Shown in pieces: positions 24,814 to 33,944 of a stretch of DNA of 64,000 bases; position 1 is the first letter of the stretch, and the number at the start of each line of letters is the position of its first letter. The stretch spans positions 868,001 to 932,000 of the forward strand of contig CAVQIM010000001.1 of assembly GCA_963712595.1 (NCBI GenBank). The letters are read 5' to 3'. Origin of the DNA: VRUE01 sp963712595. Lineage in GTDB: Bacteria > Actinomycetota > Thermoleophilia > Solirubrobacterales > 70-9. The notes under the pieces are model-generated. The model had not been told where the DNA came from, made no database searches, and was given only the letters and a program-made list of their open reading frames with translations. The translations under genes and the position numbers were made by a program.

Positions 24814-26568
24814 CTAGCCGAAGGTGAAGGCGTAGCCCATCACCCCCGCTTCCGGCGCCAGCGTCAGCACGTGATGCCCGACCCGGGGCAGGTCGACCAA
24901 GCTGTAGAGGCGCTGGGCGCCGATCGTGACCACGCCGTCCCGCACGTCGGAACCGGCGGAGCCGGCGGCGATCGGGCGGCCGTCGAGCAGGACCCGCATC
25001 CTGCGGCTTGCGCCGGGGGAGCCGAGCACCAGGTAGACGCGGCGGGCCCCGAAGCTCAGATCGAGCGAACCGCCCTCGGCCGTCGCCGACTCGAGTGAGA
25101 TCCGCCAGCGCCCACGGTATGCGAATTCGTCGGCGGCAGGCGTCGCCGAATCGCCGAAGTCGTGCGTGCCCGGTGAGAGCATCGGGTTGACGAAGCGTTC
25201 CGCGCGCGCTGCACCGAGATAGGTCTCCGGGGTGGTGACGCCAGGAGAGGGAGCGATCCCCTGCGCTTTCGACCTCCGGGTGGATACCGAGCGACCGGCC
25301 TCAACCAGCAGCTCGCGGATGACCCGCTCCTTCTCCCCGTATTCGCCCTCGCCGAAATGGGCGTAGCGGACCCGTCCCTGGGCGTCGACGAAGTACTCGG
25401 CGGGCCAGTACTGGTTGCCGTAGGCACCCCAGGTCGCGAGGTCGTTGTCCTGGGCGACCGGATAGTGGATGCCGTTGCGCTCGATCGCCTCGGCCACGTT
25501 GCCGGCGTCCCCCTCGAAGGGGAACTCGGGCGAGTGGACGCCGACGATCGTCAACCCGTCCTTGCGATAGGTCCGGTCCCAGGCGGTCAGATAGGGAAGC
25601 GTGCGCAGGCAGTTGATGCAGGTGTAGGTCCAGAAGTCGACGAGGACGACGCGCCCGCGCAGCGAGCGCAAGGTCAAAGGTCGACCGCCAGGGGTGTTGA
25701 ACCACTGCTGGTTGCCGACGAATTCCGGCGCGGCGCCGAGCACCGGCAGATCGGCTCCTCCGTTTGCCGTGACCCGTGGATGGCCGGTGCCTGCAGCCGC
25801 GGCGCCGACGCCGTGGGGGGCTTCGCCGCGAATGTCGTTCAGCGCCGCCCGAGCCGACGCCGTCTCCTCGAGGCCTTCGGTGGGATCGACCAGGAAGCCC
25901 GGCAGGTCACTGGCGATCTTGTTCTGGAACCTGACGTCGTAGTTCCCCAGCATCGCCAGCGCCACGACGACCATCACCGCTCCCATCGCCACCTGCAGGC
26001 CGGCTCCCCGCCTCGCCAGCGGCGCGACCAGGCGGCGCCCGCCCAGCATCAGGAAATAGAGGACGACGGCCGAGCCGATCCCATAGCTGAGGGCCACCGC
26101 GAGGCGCCCGCCCGTGAACGGCTGCGAGGCCGAGACCGTGATCACCCCCGCCAGGATCGGGCCGGCGCAGGGCGCGTAGACGAGTCCGAGGCTGGCGCCG
26201 ACCGCGGTGCCCGACCAGAAGCCTTCGCCACCACCGCCGGCGACGCCGGCTCGCCCCGCCAGGCGGCTCAGCCGAGCCTCGACTCGCGCGGCCAACGACG
26301 GAATCATCAGCGTGACCCCGAACGCGATCAGCACGGCGATCGCCAGCTTGCGCAGGAAATCGCCGGACAGCCCGAGCGCCGAGATCACGTAGACCAGCGC
26401 GACGGTGGCGAAGGTGAAGGAGACCGCGAGCCCGACGACGATCCCCAGCGGCCGCCGCCGACCGCCGGTCGCCCCCGCCGAGAGCGCGATCGGCAGCACC
26501 GGAAGCACGCAGGGCGAGAGCGCCGTGCCAGCGCCCGCGACGAAACCGAAAAGCATCAGCAGAACCAT
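24814..26568 (-). CDS. DipZ-like CcdA-thioredoxin fusion
   Basis: A 584-residue fusion. Residues 1-215 are a CcdA-type membrane domain with six helices and paired cysteines C20 (SPCVLPV) and C134 (YAPCAGPI). Residues 275-410 are a TlpA-like thioredoxin domain with CINC (C317, C320). A C-terminal domain of about 170 residues with beta-rich, carbohydrate-binding-like pattern completes it. This is the layout of mycobacterial DipZ. It should carry reducing power across the membrane to extracytoplasmic disulfides, for example in cytochrome c maturation or secreted proteins. It appears to be a single-gene unit. Confidence 0.9.
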   Translation of the reverse strand: MVLLMLFGFVAGAGTALSPCVLPVLPIALSAGATGGRRRPLGIVVGLAVSFTFATVALVYVISALGLSGDFLRKLAIAVLIAFGVTLMIPSLAARVEARLSRLAGRAGVAGGGGEGFWSGTAVGASLGLVYAPCAGPILAGVITVSASQPFTGGRLAVALSYGIGSAVVLYFLMLGGRRLVAPLARRGAGLQVAMGAVMVVVALAMLGNYDVRFQNKIASDLPGFLVDPTEGLEETASARAALNDIRGEAPHGVGAAAAGTGHPRVTANGGADLPVLGAAPEFVGNQQWFNTPGGRPLTLRSLRGRVVLVDFWTYTCINCLRTLPYLTAWDRTYRKDGLTIVGVHSPEFPFEGDAGNVAEAIERNGIHYPVAQDNDLATWGAYGNQYWPAEYFVDAQGRVRYAHFGEGEYGEKERVIRELLVEAGRSVSTRRSKAQGIAPSPGVTTPETYLGAARAERFVNPMLSPGTHDFGDSATPAADEFAYRGRWRISLESATAEGGSLDLSFGARRVYLVLGSPGASRRMRVLLDGRPIAAGSAGSDVRDGVVTIGAQRLYSLVDLPRVGHHVLTLAPEAGVMGYAFTFG

Positions 26569-26617
26569 TGGCTCAACTTTCCCACGGGAGAAGTACGAGG
26601 TGATGACGCCAGTCGGT

Positions 26618-27022
26618 TCAGCCGACTGGCTGCGAGGTGGTCGAGCCCTCTTTGCGCCCCACCACTTCGGCGGCGCGACCGACCGCCTCGCCGATGCCGT
26701 AGTGGGCGCAGATCGTCAGCTCATGCTCGCGCAGCAAGGGCCGGGTGGGGTCGACGACCGGCGCGCCGCGAATCGAGCCGCGCTCGTGCGCGACCCAAAC
26801 CCGGCCCGCGCCCGCCGCGCAATCGCGCAGCGGGACCGCGACGAGGGTGCCGCCGAAACGTCCTTGTTTGACGATCAGCCAGCTCGGCTCGCCGCTCTCG
26901 GCATCGACGAAGAGGCCGTGGACCGGGCCGATCGCGCTGCCGCCCACATCGTCGGCGCGATCGCCGACCCACCCCTTCGCCTCCTCCAGGGAGAGCGGCG
27001 CCGCGGTCGGCGACTCACCCAT
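26618..27022 (-). CDS. PRC-barrel-like protein
   Basis: A 134-residue protein whose central segment (SAIGPVHGLFVDAESGEPSW, then LIVKQGRFGG) resembles the beta-barrel PRC fold found in RNA-processing and photosynthetic proteins. The start overlaps the end of meaB by 8 bases. It contains no catalytic motif. A role in RNA or membrane-associated complexes is known for some family members, but nothing in the context points to one here. Confidence 0.7.
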   Translation of the reverse strand: MGESPTAAPLSLEEAKGWVGDRADDVGGSAIGPVHGLFVDAESGEPSWLIVKQGRFGGTLVAVPLRDCAAGAGRVWVAHERGSIRGAPVVDPTRPLLREHELTICAHYGIGEAVGRAAEVVGRKEGSTTSQPVG

Positions 27023-27977
27023 CGGCCTGCCTCTCCAGCAGCTCGCTGGCGGCGCTGGCGGGGTCGAGCTCGCGCCGCACGACGCGCTCCAACAGGGCCG
27101 CGGTCTCCGGGTCCTTGGCGGCAGTCGCCTCCATCTGCCGTCGCATCCGCGAGGTGGCGATGCCCAGCACCTCGTTGCGAAGGTTGCGCGCGCGCCGCTG
27201 CTGCAGCGTGCCAGCCGCCTCGATGTGGACCCGGTGCTTGTCGATCGCCTCGGCGAGCTCGGCAACCCCCTCGCCGCGGGCGGCCTCGGTGCGCAGGATC
27301 GGCACCTGCCAGCCCTCAGGGTCGTGCGAGAGCGCCAGCACGCCGCGCACCTCGCGCACCATCGTGTCGGTCATCGGGTGATCGGCCTTGTTGACGACGA
27401 TCACGTCGGGGATCTCCATCACCCCTGCCTTCAGCGCCTGAATCGAATCCCCCGACCCGGGCATCAGCGCCAGCACGATCGTGTCGGCGTGGTCGACGAT
27501 GTCGATCTCAGCCTGGCCGACGCCGACGGTCTCGATCAGTACGTCGTCCTTGCCGGCGGCGTCCATCGCCAGCGCGACCTGCAACGCCCCCTCGGAGAGG
27601 CCGCCGAGCGCCCCCCTGGAAGCCATCGAGCGGATGAAGACGCCGGGATCGAGGAAGTGGTCGGAGAGCCGGATCCGATCGCCCAGCAGCGCCCCCTGGG
27701 TGAAGGGGCTGGAGGGATCGATCGAGAGCACGGCGACGGCGCGCTCCGCCTTGCGCAGCTCTGCCGTCAGCGCCCCGATCAGGGTGCTCTTGCCGACGCC
27801 GGGAGGACCGGTGAAACCGACGATCCGCGCCTTGCCTGTGCGCGGGTATACCTCGCGCACCAGGTCCCAGCCGGCAGGATCGTCGGACTCGATCAGGGTG
27901 ATCGCCCGCGCCAGCGCACGCTTGTCGCCGGCGACGAGGCGCTCGGCCAGGGAGGCTGTCTTGGCGGCGTCAGTCAA
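27015..27977 (-). CDS. meaB: Methylmalonyl-CoA mutase-associated GTPase MeaB
   Basis: A 320-residue G3E-family P-loop GTPase with Walker A GPPGVGKST (residues 57-65), the SIDPSSPF switch region and NKAD base-recognition motif. MeaB gates cofactor loading and protects B12-dependent acyl-CoA mutases from inactivation. The split mutase genes lie about 11 kb away at 14.1-16.2 kb, a looser linkage than the common adjacent arrangement. TTG 27977 is the start. The PRC-barrel gene overlaps its 3' end. Confidence 0.95.
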   Translation of the reverse strand: MTDAAKTASLAERLVAGDKRALARAITLIESDDPAGWDLVREVYPRTGKARIVGFTGPPGVGKSTLIGALTAELRKAERAVAVLSIDPSSPFTQGALLGDRIRLSDHFLDPGVFIRSMASRGALGGLSEGALQVALAMDAAGKDDVLIETVGVGQAEIDIVDHADTIVLALMPGSGDSIQALKAGVMEIPDVIVVNKADHPMTDTMVREVRGVLALSHDPEGWQVPILRTEAARGEGVAELAEAIDKHRVHIEAAGTLQQRRARNLRNEVLGIATSRMRRQMEATAAKDPETAALLERVVRRELDPASAASELLERQADG

Positions 27978-28006
27978 GGCCCGGCCAGTCTAGAGTCCGC
28001 GCCGCC

Positions 28007-28663
28007 GTGATCCGCTCCATCCGCTTCCTCTCCGCCCACGGGATGCTCAACCGGAAATACGGGCGACTGCTGGTCCGCTACCTCTGGCGGCGCTGGTTCA
28101 CCGCTGCCGGCAGGCGCTGGCACACGAATGGGCTCGTCTTCTTCGGCCGTGGCCTCGAACTGGAGATCGCCCGCAACGCCCGGGTCGAGTTCGGCCGCTT
28201 CGTCTGGATCGGAGACGACACCAAGATCCGCTGCCACGAGGGCAGGGTCGAGATCGGGCAGAAGACCGTGATGGGCCAGGAGTGCACGATCTCCGCCTAC
28301 CAGCGGGTGCGCATCGGCGAGCAGTGCGTAATCGCCGACCGGGCGATGTTCATCGACTTCGATCACGGCGTGGTCGAAGTCGAGCGCCCGATCCGCCAGC
28401 AGGGCATCTACAAGCGCGACGTCGAGGTCGGGTCCAACGTCTGGATCGGCTACGGCGCCTGCATCCTGCGCGGCGTCCGCGTCGGCGACAACTCAATCGT
28501 CGGCACCAACTCGGTGGTCACCAAGGACGTCCCCGCCAATGCCGTCGTCGCCGGCATCCCCGCCCGGGTGATCCGCATGCGCGAGGCGCCCCAAGAGCTG
28601 CGCTGGAGCGATCCGGTCGAGCCGGACCCCACCGCACACACGACGCTCCCCCCGCCGGGCTGA
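28007..28663 (+). CDS. Hexapeptide-repeat acyltransferase, OctT/Rv3034c-like candidate
   Basis: A 218-residue left-handed beta-helix acyltransferase. Hexapeptide turns run from about residue 55 to 195, with the loop FDHGVVEVERPIRQQGIYKR and NVWIGYGACILRGV typical of an actinobacterial group. That group includes the mycobacterial methylglucose-lipopolysaccharide octanoyltransferase Rv3034c. GTG 28007 is the start. The glycan genes at 29.6-33 kb make a role in acylating that polysaccharide plausible, but the adjacency is loose. A maltose/galactoside-type O-acetyltransferase remains possible. Confidence 0.82.
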   Translation: MIRSIRFLSAHGMLNRKYGRLLVRYLWRRWFTAAGRRWHTNGLVFFGRGLELEIARNARVEFGRFVWIGDDTKIRCHEGRVEIGQKTVMGQECTISAYQRVRIGEQCVIADRAMFIDFDHGVVEVERPIRQQGIYKRDVEVGSNVWIGYGACILRGVRVGDNSIVGTNSVVTKDVPANAVVAGIPARVIRMREAPQELRWSDPVEPDPTAHTTLPPPG

Positions 28664-28669
28664 GCCCCG

Positions 28670-28888
28670 TCAGGCGTCCGGCTTCCGACGCCGTTCAAGC
28701 CCGTCGAGGATGTGGGCAACAACGGGAGCAAGGAAGAAGGCAAACATGCCAACGGCGCCCCAGACGCCATCTCCCGCATCGTGGAAGAGAACCACTGCGA
28801 TCGCGAGAATCGCAAAGGAGACGCCGACGCCGATCGCGCCGTTCCGCCATGCGCTTCGTGACACCAGAGGCTCGTCTCGCCATGACAT
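28670..28888 (-). CDS. Small membrane protein, two TM helices
   Basis: This 72-residue protein has helices at about residues 18-35 and 42-60 and a basic tail (GLERRRKPDA). ATG 28888 is chosen over longer frames. The family is not recognised. It lies 4 bases downstream of another small membrane protein, so the two probably share a transcript. Base composition is lower in GC than the neighbouring genes. Confidence 0.5.
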   Translation of the reverse strand: MSWRDEPLVSRSAWRNGAIGVGVSFAILAIAVVLFHDAGDGVWGAVGMFAFFLAPVVAHILDGLERRRKPDA

Positions 28889-28892
28889 TGCC

Positions 28893-29162
28893 TCAGACAA
28901 TATATCTCGTCGCCAGGTCGACGATGAGGAGACCGACAGCCAAGGCGCCGCCGAGGCATGCGTCCCTGAGAGCATCGGCCTCGATGTCCCGCGGCTCACG
29001 TCCCATGATGAATCCCGCAGCCGTCAATACGAAGCCGCTTGTCAGCATCCCGGCCCCGATCGAGCTGGCCACCGACTCGAGGACGGTGGTGGTGACGCCG
29101 AGATTGGCGGGGGTCGGTATAACTATGAATGATGCGTATTGTATGTAAGACAGAACATTCAC
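28893..29162 (-). CDS. Small membrane protein
   Basis: An 89-residue frame with hydrophobic segments near residues 8-20, 30-52 and 70-85. The start at 29162 lies in a notably AT-rich stretch, and a later start is possible. It is followed by another small membrane protein. I do not recognise a family. Tandem small membrane proteins of similar size also occur at 10.0-10.4 kb. Confidence 0.45.
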   Translation of the reverse strand: MNVLSYIQYASFIVIPTPANLGVTTTVLESVASSIGAGMLTSGFVLTAAGFIMGREPRDIEADALRDACLGGALAVGLLIVDLATRYIV

Positions 29163-29314
29163 TAATTAAGAGCATACAGCCAGGTCGCTCGCGTCCACCG
29201 TCGGTAGCATTTCTACGGTCTGACCCCCCACGGGACGCGCATCCAGAGACCGGCTCGACAGCGGCGGCTCGCCCTCGGTTGCGGTGGTTGAGCTGTAGAC
29301 AAAAGAATGCAAAG

Positions 29315-29602
29315 GTGGGTATCGCCGCCAGCTTCGGCAGGAACTTGGCTCGCTGCCGCAAGCGGGTCGGTATGTCCCAGGAAGAGCTGGCGGTCCGCGC
29401 CTCGCTGCACCGCACCGCCGTCGGCCAGCTCGAGCGGGGCGAACGCGTCGCCCGCGTCGACACCCTGATCAAGCTCGCCGGCTCGCTCGGGATCCCCCCC
29501 GGCGAACTGCTCGACGGGATGGGCTGGGAGCCCGGTGAGACCCGGGTCGGTCAGTTCAGTGCCGGCGACGGCGACGCGCCGCCGGTGCGGCAGGCAGCCT
29601 GA
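29315..29602 (+). CDS. XRE-family helix-turn-helix protein
   Basis: A 95-residue protein carrying an XRE domain (residues 5-65): MSQEELAVRASLHRTAVGQL is the HTH core and LGIPPGELLDGM closes it. GTG 29315 is taken as start because sequence upstream lacks family similarity; the ribosome site is weak. It is divergent from the small membrane proteins and ends 1 base from the convergent glucosyltransferase gene. It is probably a stand-alone DNA-binding regulator; targets unknown. Confidence 0.72.
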   Translation: MGIAASFGRNLARCRKRVGMSQEELAVRASLHRTAVGQLERGERVARVDTLIKLAGSLGIPPGELLDGMGWEPGETRVGQFSAGDGDAPPVRQAA

Positions 29603-29603
29603 G

Positions 29604-30797
29604 CTACGCCGGACTCGCCTCGCCGACCAGCTCGGCGTAGACCGCGGCGGTCTGCTCGGCGACGTCGCCCCAATCGAAGCGGCGCAGGTGCTCGTAGGCT
29701 TCGGCGACGAGGTGCTGGCCGAGCTCGTCGTCGGAGAGGACGCGGATCGCGACCTCGGCGAGCGCTGCGGGATCGTGGGCGCGGAAGCGGAGCCCCGCCT
29801 CCTCGTGGGGGACGACCTCGCGCAGGCCGCCGGTGTCGGCGACGATGCAGGGGCAGCCGCTGGCCATCGCCTCGAGCGCGACCAGGCCGAAGGGCTCGTA
29901 GATCGACGGGACCACGGTCAGGTCGGCGATCCGGTAGAGCGAGTGGAGAACGTCGTCGCCGATCCAGCCGAGGAAGGTGCCGTGCTCCATCAGCCCCAGC
30001 TCCTCGGCCTGCTTGTGCAGCTCGGCCTCGTGGGTGCCGGAGCCGGCGACGAGGAAGCGGGTGCCGGGAACCGCCTCGATCAGGCGCGGCATCGCCTCCA
30101 GCGCCAGCTGGAACCCCTTCTCGTAGACCAGGCGACCGATCAGCAGGACCAGCTTCTCCTCGGGCGCGGCGAACTCCGCCCGCAGGCGCGTCAGCTCGGC
30201 CGGGTCCTGGGGCTGCAGGTCGTCAGGATCGATCCCGTTCGGGATCACCGAGACCCGCTCCTCCTCGACCCCGAAGATGTCGGCGATCTGCTCGCGCATG
30301 TAATGCGAGCAGGCGATCACGCGCTGGGAGCGGTTGGTGATCCAGCGCTCGACGCCGTGGATGTAGGTCTGGGGGTGCTTGTCGACCCAGCCCTGATGCC
30401 GTCCGTGCTCGGTGGCGTGGATCGTCGTCACCAGCGGCGCCTGGAAGCGCCGCGCCAGGTGGTCGCCGGCATTGGCGACGAGCCAGTCGTGGCCGTGGAC
30501 GAGGTCGAAGCTGTGGCGATCGCCGAGCTCGACTCCCGCGGCGAGCATGTCCGAGTTCATCCGCTCCACCCAAGCCACGAACTCGCCGAGGTCGGTGGGG
30601 CGCTTCGGCTCCCGGATCCGGTGGATGATGACCCCGTTGCGGCGCTCTTCCGCTGGCGACTCCTCCCCCCCACGGGTCAGCACGTGCACCTCCACGTCCC
30701 GCTCGACCAGCGCCTCGGAGAGCTTGCGGACATGGCGGGCCAGCCCACCCTCGATCAGCGGCGGGTACTCCCAGGAGAGAATGAGGACGCGGGTCAC
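29604..30797 (-). CDS. GT4 alpha-glucosyltransferase (glycogen-synthase-like, Rv3032 type)
   Basis: A 397-residue GT-B enzyme with the N-terminal SWEYPPLIEGGLARHV motif, VHGHDW, and the C-terminal ExxxxxxxE motif EPFGLVALEAMASG. These proteins elongate alpha-1,4-glucans from activated glucose. GTG 30797 overlaps the GH57 gene's stop (GTGA). Gene order methyltransferase, GH57, GT4 equals mycobacterial Rv3030-Rv3031-Rv3032, which make methylglucose lipopolysaccharide. Glycogen synthesis is an alternative. Confidence 0.9.
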   Translation of the reverse strand: MTRVLILSWEYPPLIEGGLARHVRKLSEALVERDVEVHVLTRGGEESPAEERRNGVIIHRIREPKRPTDLGEFVAWVERMNSDMLAAGVELGDRHSFDLVHGHDWLVANAGDHLARRFQAPLVTTIHATEHGRHQGWVDKHPQTYIHGVERWITNRSQRVIACSHYMREQIADIFGVEEERVSVIPNGIDPDDLQPQDPAELTRLRAEFAAPEEKLVLLIGRLVYEKGFQLALEAMPRLIEAVPGTRFLVAGSGTHEAELHKQAEELGLMEHGTFLGWIGDDVLHSLYRIADLTVVPSIYEPFGLVALEAMASGCPCIVADTGGLREVVPHEEAGLRFRAHDPAALAEVAIRVLSDDELGQHLVAEAYEHLRRFDWGDVAEQTAAVYAELVGEASPA

Positions 30798-32206
30798 GGC
30801 TGAAGGAGCGGCGAAAGGCTCAAATCCGGTGCGAGGGCACGCATGCGCGGGTCGGCGATGGTCGGGGAGTCTATGGCCTCCAGCGCCGCTTCTGCGTGGA
30901 AGATTGCCCGCTGGAAGGCGTAGTCGCCAGCCTGGCCCCGCTGATCGAGAAAAGCCCAGTCGCTCGCCTGGGCGGCCAGCAGCTCGCGTGTCGCCCGTTG
31001 CGCGGCGTCCCCGCGCAGGCCGCAGGAGAGGGCCCTCAACAACCTCAGCTCCAGCCGGCGTGCTCCCCAAGCGAGATCGGCGACGGCGGGCGAGTCCCAG
31101 GTGCGCAGGTTCTTCCCCTCGCCCCAGGTCGAGACCCGAAGCTCGCGCTCGATCGGCTCGTGCTCGGCGAGCGCCTCGGGGACGGTGAGCAGCCGCACCC
31201 CCATGCCGGCCGCTCCGGCGAGCACCTCGCGCAGCCAGGTCACCCCCTCCGACCACCAGTGGCCGAGCAGCTCGGTGTCGATCGCGAAGACGAGCAGGCC
31301 GCGGCGATCGTGCCGGGCGGAGAACTCGCGCAGTCGGGCGGCGACCGCGGCGAGGAACTCCCCGGCCTGGCGCCGAGCCGCCCGCTCGGCCGCGAGCGGG
31401 TCGTAGGCGCCGCCGCCGACCTTCCAGATCCTGATCCCGCGCAGGGACTCGCCGGCGAACTGGGCGTGGGCGGGGTCGGAGGGGTATCCGTCGAGCGACC
31501 AGAGCCACTGGATCGCCTCCCAGTCGATCGGCAGCGCCACCGGCCCGGCCGCAGTCGCCACCGGCGCCAGCGCCTCCAACGATTCCCCGTGAGCGCTCTG
31601 ATCGACGCAGAACCAGCGCACGCCCTCCTCCGCCAAGCGCCACTCGAGGCCCGGCGCATAGGCGCACTCGGGCAACCAGAACCCGCCGTCCCAGCCGAAC
31701 CTGCGCCGGTGGGAGCGAATGCCGGCGTCGAGCTGCAGGCGCAGCCCCTCCCGCGTCGCCAGCAGCGGCAGCACCGCGTGCGTCGCCGCCGAGGCGGCGA
31801 GCGCGACTCTCCCCCCCTCAGCCGCCTTCCGAAACGAGCGCAGCGGGTCGCCATCGCAGGCGTCGAGCAGCTCCAGCGCGCGCTGGTAGCGCGCCAGCTC
31901 TGCCTCACATGCGGCGCGGCACTCCACGTCGACCTCGGGAGCGTCGGCCTCGGCGGCCCCGATCCGCCAATCGACCAAAAACCGCCGCAGTCGCTCCTGC
32001 GTCGCCGCATCCTCCAGCTGATCCGCCAGGACCGGGGTGACGGTCATCGTCAGGCGCTCGGCGACGTCGAGCACCGGCAGGTAGGAGCGGATCACCGCGT
32101 CGAACAGCCACTCCTCGCCGAACGGGTAGGTGCCGAAGCCCTCCACGTAGGGCATGTGGCTGTGCAGGACGATCGCCAGATCGCCCGCGCTCCCCTCAGG
32201 GGACAT
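30794..32206 (-). CDS. GH57 alpha-1,4-glucan branching enzyme
   Basis: A 470-residue GH57 (DUF1957-containing) protein. The N-terminal LHSHMPYVEG, the nucleophile region GFWLPECAYAPG (Glu180) and the acid/base region FAIDTELLGHWW (Asp310) are intact. It should introduce alpha-1,6 branches in an alpha-glucan. It overlaps the methyltransferase by 11 bases upstream and the GT4 gene by 4 bases downstream, so all three are tightly coupled. Rv3031 is the closest known counterpart by order and family. Confidence 0.9.
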   Translation of the reverse strand: MSPEGSAGDLAIVLHSHMPYVEGFGTYPFGEEWLFDAVIRSYLPVLDVAERLTMTVTPVLADQLEDAATQERLRRFLVDWRIGAAEADAPEVDVECRAACEAELARYQRALELLDACDGDPLRSFRKAAEGGRVALAASAATHAVLPLLATREGLRLQLDAGIRSHRRRFGWDGGFWLPECAYAPGLEWRLAEEGVRWFCVDQSAHGESLEALAPVATAAGPVALPIDWEAIQWLWSLDGYPSDPAHAQFAGESLRGIRIWKVGGGAYDPLAAERAARRQAGEFLAAVAARLREFSARHDRRGLLVFAIDTELLGHWWSEGVTWLREVLAGAAGMGVRLLTVPEALAEHEPIERELRVSTWGEGKNLRTWDSPAVADLAWGARRLELRLLRALSCGLRGDAAQRATRELLAAQASDWAFLDQRGQAGDYAFQRAIFHAEAALEAIDSPTIADPRMRALAPDLSLSPLLQP

Positions 32207-32960
32207 GGCAAACGGCGAGAAAGTCCAGGGCCCGATCGAGGTCGCCGCGCTTCAACCTGAAGTCGGAGGCGGCGATCGCGGGGGTGAAGCGGTCGTAGAA
32301 CGGCTTGGTCAGCCTCAGGGCCTTGTGGACGCGGTCCCAACCGAGCCCGATCGCGATCTCGTGGGCGCGCAGCTTGCGCGCGTGGTAGAGGCCGAGCATC
32401 TCGACTCGGGGGAAGTGGCTCTCGCAGAGCTCGCGGAACTCGGCGGCGCGGTACTCGCGCACGTGCCAGGGGTTGTCCGACTTCTCCGCCCCCGGCGGCG
32501 CCAGCGTCAGCAGGTTCGGCGTCGTGACGTAGGCGGTCCCGCCGGGCGCCAGCATCGACTTGAAGTGCTCGAGGATCGCGCCGGCGTCCTGCACGTGCTC
32601 GATCGTCTGCAGGAAGACGACGGCGTCGCAGGGCTCGGCGAAGCTCTCGACCAGGTCGCGCTCGAAGCGCAGGTTGGGACGCACGTAACGCAGGCTGGCG
32701 TGCTCGTGCGCCTCCGGGTTGGCGTCGACCCCGACCACGCTCGCCGCGGCCCCGGCCAGCACGCCCGAGCCGTAACCCTCGCCACAGGCCATGTCGACGA
32801 CGCGCTTGGCCGCCACTCGCTCGGCGATCCACTCGTAGACGACCAGGTGGCGGCGGTACCAGTAGTTCTCCTCGGGCACGTCGGGCAGGGTGCGCTCGCC
32901 GGTGAGCGGCAGCGGCGGAACGCCCGCAGGCTGGTTGCGCTGGACGTATTCGCGAGCCAC
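32196..32960 (-). CDS. SAM-dependent methyltransferase (Rv3030-like)
   Basis: A 254-residue class I methyltransferase. Motif I is VVDMACGEGYGSG, followed by the acidic VVGVDANP strand and VFLQTIEHVQD. GTG 32960 is the start, and earlier frames cross a divergent promoter. It is first in the coupled methyltransferase-GH57-GT4 set. By analogy with mycobacteria it could O-methylate sugars of a polysaccharide; direct substrate evidence is lacking. Confidence 0.85.
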   Translation of the reverse strand: MAREYVQRNQPAGVPPLPLTGERTLPDVPEENYWYRRHLVVYEWIAERVAAKRVVDMACGEGYGSGVLAGAAASVVGVDANPEAHEHASLRYVRPNLRFERDLVESFAEPCDAVVFLQTIEHVQDAGAILEHFKSMLAPGGTAYVTTPNLLTLAPPGAEKSDNPWHVREYRAAEFRELCESHFPRVEMLGLYHARKLRAHEIAIGLGWDRVHKALRLTKPFYDRFTPAIAASDFRLKRGDLDRALDFLAVCHVP

Positions 32961-33026
32961 GGGCTGGGACCGTAGTGAGGGCCTGCGCCCCGTGCGTTGC
33001 GCCGATCCGCGTAGAGTTCCGCGCCC

Positions 33027-33944
33027 ATGCCAGCCTCTCCCACCGCCACGCCGGAGCACATCAAGGACGTCAACACCCGCTACCACGACGCGGCGGCAAA
33101 CGAGTACGACGCGAAGTGGGGCATCGACTTCGGCGAGACCGGCCAGGAGCAGGTGCGGCTGAAGCTGGTCAAGGCCCTCGGCGGCCGCAACGGTGAGAGC
33201 TTCGGCGACGGGCTCGAGATCGGCTCGGGCACCGGCTACTTCTCGCTCAACCTGCTCCAGCTGGGGGCGATCCGGCGGCTGACGGCGACCGACATCTCAC
33301 CGGGCATGCTCAACCGGCTCTCGACCACCGCCGCGAGCCTCGGGCTCGAGGTCGACACGGTCGCGACCGAGGCCGAGGAGCTTCCCTTCGAGGACGAGAG
33401 CTTCGACGTCGTCTTCGGCCACGCCGTCCTCCACCACATCCCGGACCTGGACAAGGCCTTCGCCGAATTCCGCCGCGTGCTGCGACCCGGTGGCGCGATC
33501 GCCTTCGCCGGAGAGCCCTCGCGCTACGGCGACCGGCTCGCGGCCGTGCCGAAGCGGGTGGGCGTGCTGGCGGCCCCCGCCTGGCGGCGCCTGGTCGGGG
33601 CGCACGTCCGCGCCGTACCCGAGGGCGAGCAATCCGACGGCCACGCGCTCGAGGGCGAGGTCGACGTCCACGCCTTCGCGCCGGCTGACCTGCGGCGCCT
33701 GCTCCGCGACAGCGGCTTCGAGGACCGCCACGTCGGCGGCGAGGAGCTGCTGGCCAACGCCTGGGGCTGGGGCCTGCGCACGGTCGAGTCGAGCGCCGAG
33801 CCCGAATCGGTCTCCTGGGGCTGGCGCCGCTTCGCCTTCCGCAGCTACATGGCCCTGCAGAAGATCGACACCCGCCTGCTCGAGCCCTACCTCCCCGCCG
33901 AGCTCTTCTACAACCTGCTCGTCTCCGGCCGCAAGCCGGCCTAG
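33027..33944 (+). CDS. SAM-dependent methyltransferase
   Basis: A 305-residue class I methyltransferase with motif I LEIGSGTGYFSLN, TATDISPGML, and the post-motif FGHAVLHHIPD. The C-terminal 100 residues form a helical extension (ending with FYNLLVSGRKPA) that may recognise substrate or membrane. It is divergent from the Rv3030-like methyltransferase with a 66-base spacer and overlaps the convergent cyclase end by 4 bases. Several families share this pattern, and the substrate is not known. Confidence 0.87.
   Translation: MPASPTATPEHIKDVNTRYHDAAANEYDAKWGIDFGETGQEQVRLKLVKALGGRNGESFGDGLEIGSGTGYFSLNLLQLGAIRRLTATDISPGMLNRLSTTAASLGLEVDTVATEAEELPFEDESFDVVFGHAVLHHIPDLDKAFAEFRRVLRPGGAIAFAGEPSRYGDRLAAVPKRVGVLAAPAWRRLVGAHVRAVPEGEQSDGHALEGEVDVHAFAPADLRRLLRDSGFEDRHVGGEELLANAWGWGLRTVESSAEPESVSWGWRRFAFRSYMALQKIDTRLLEPYLPAELFYNLLVSGRKPA

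Noticed and set aside
29129..29314. Extended start for the XRE gene at 29129
   Set aside because: The extra 62 residues are Arg/Pro-rich, unlike XRE proteins, and begin in the divergent AT-rich promoter.
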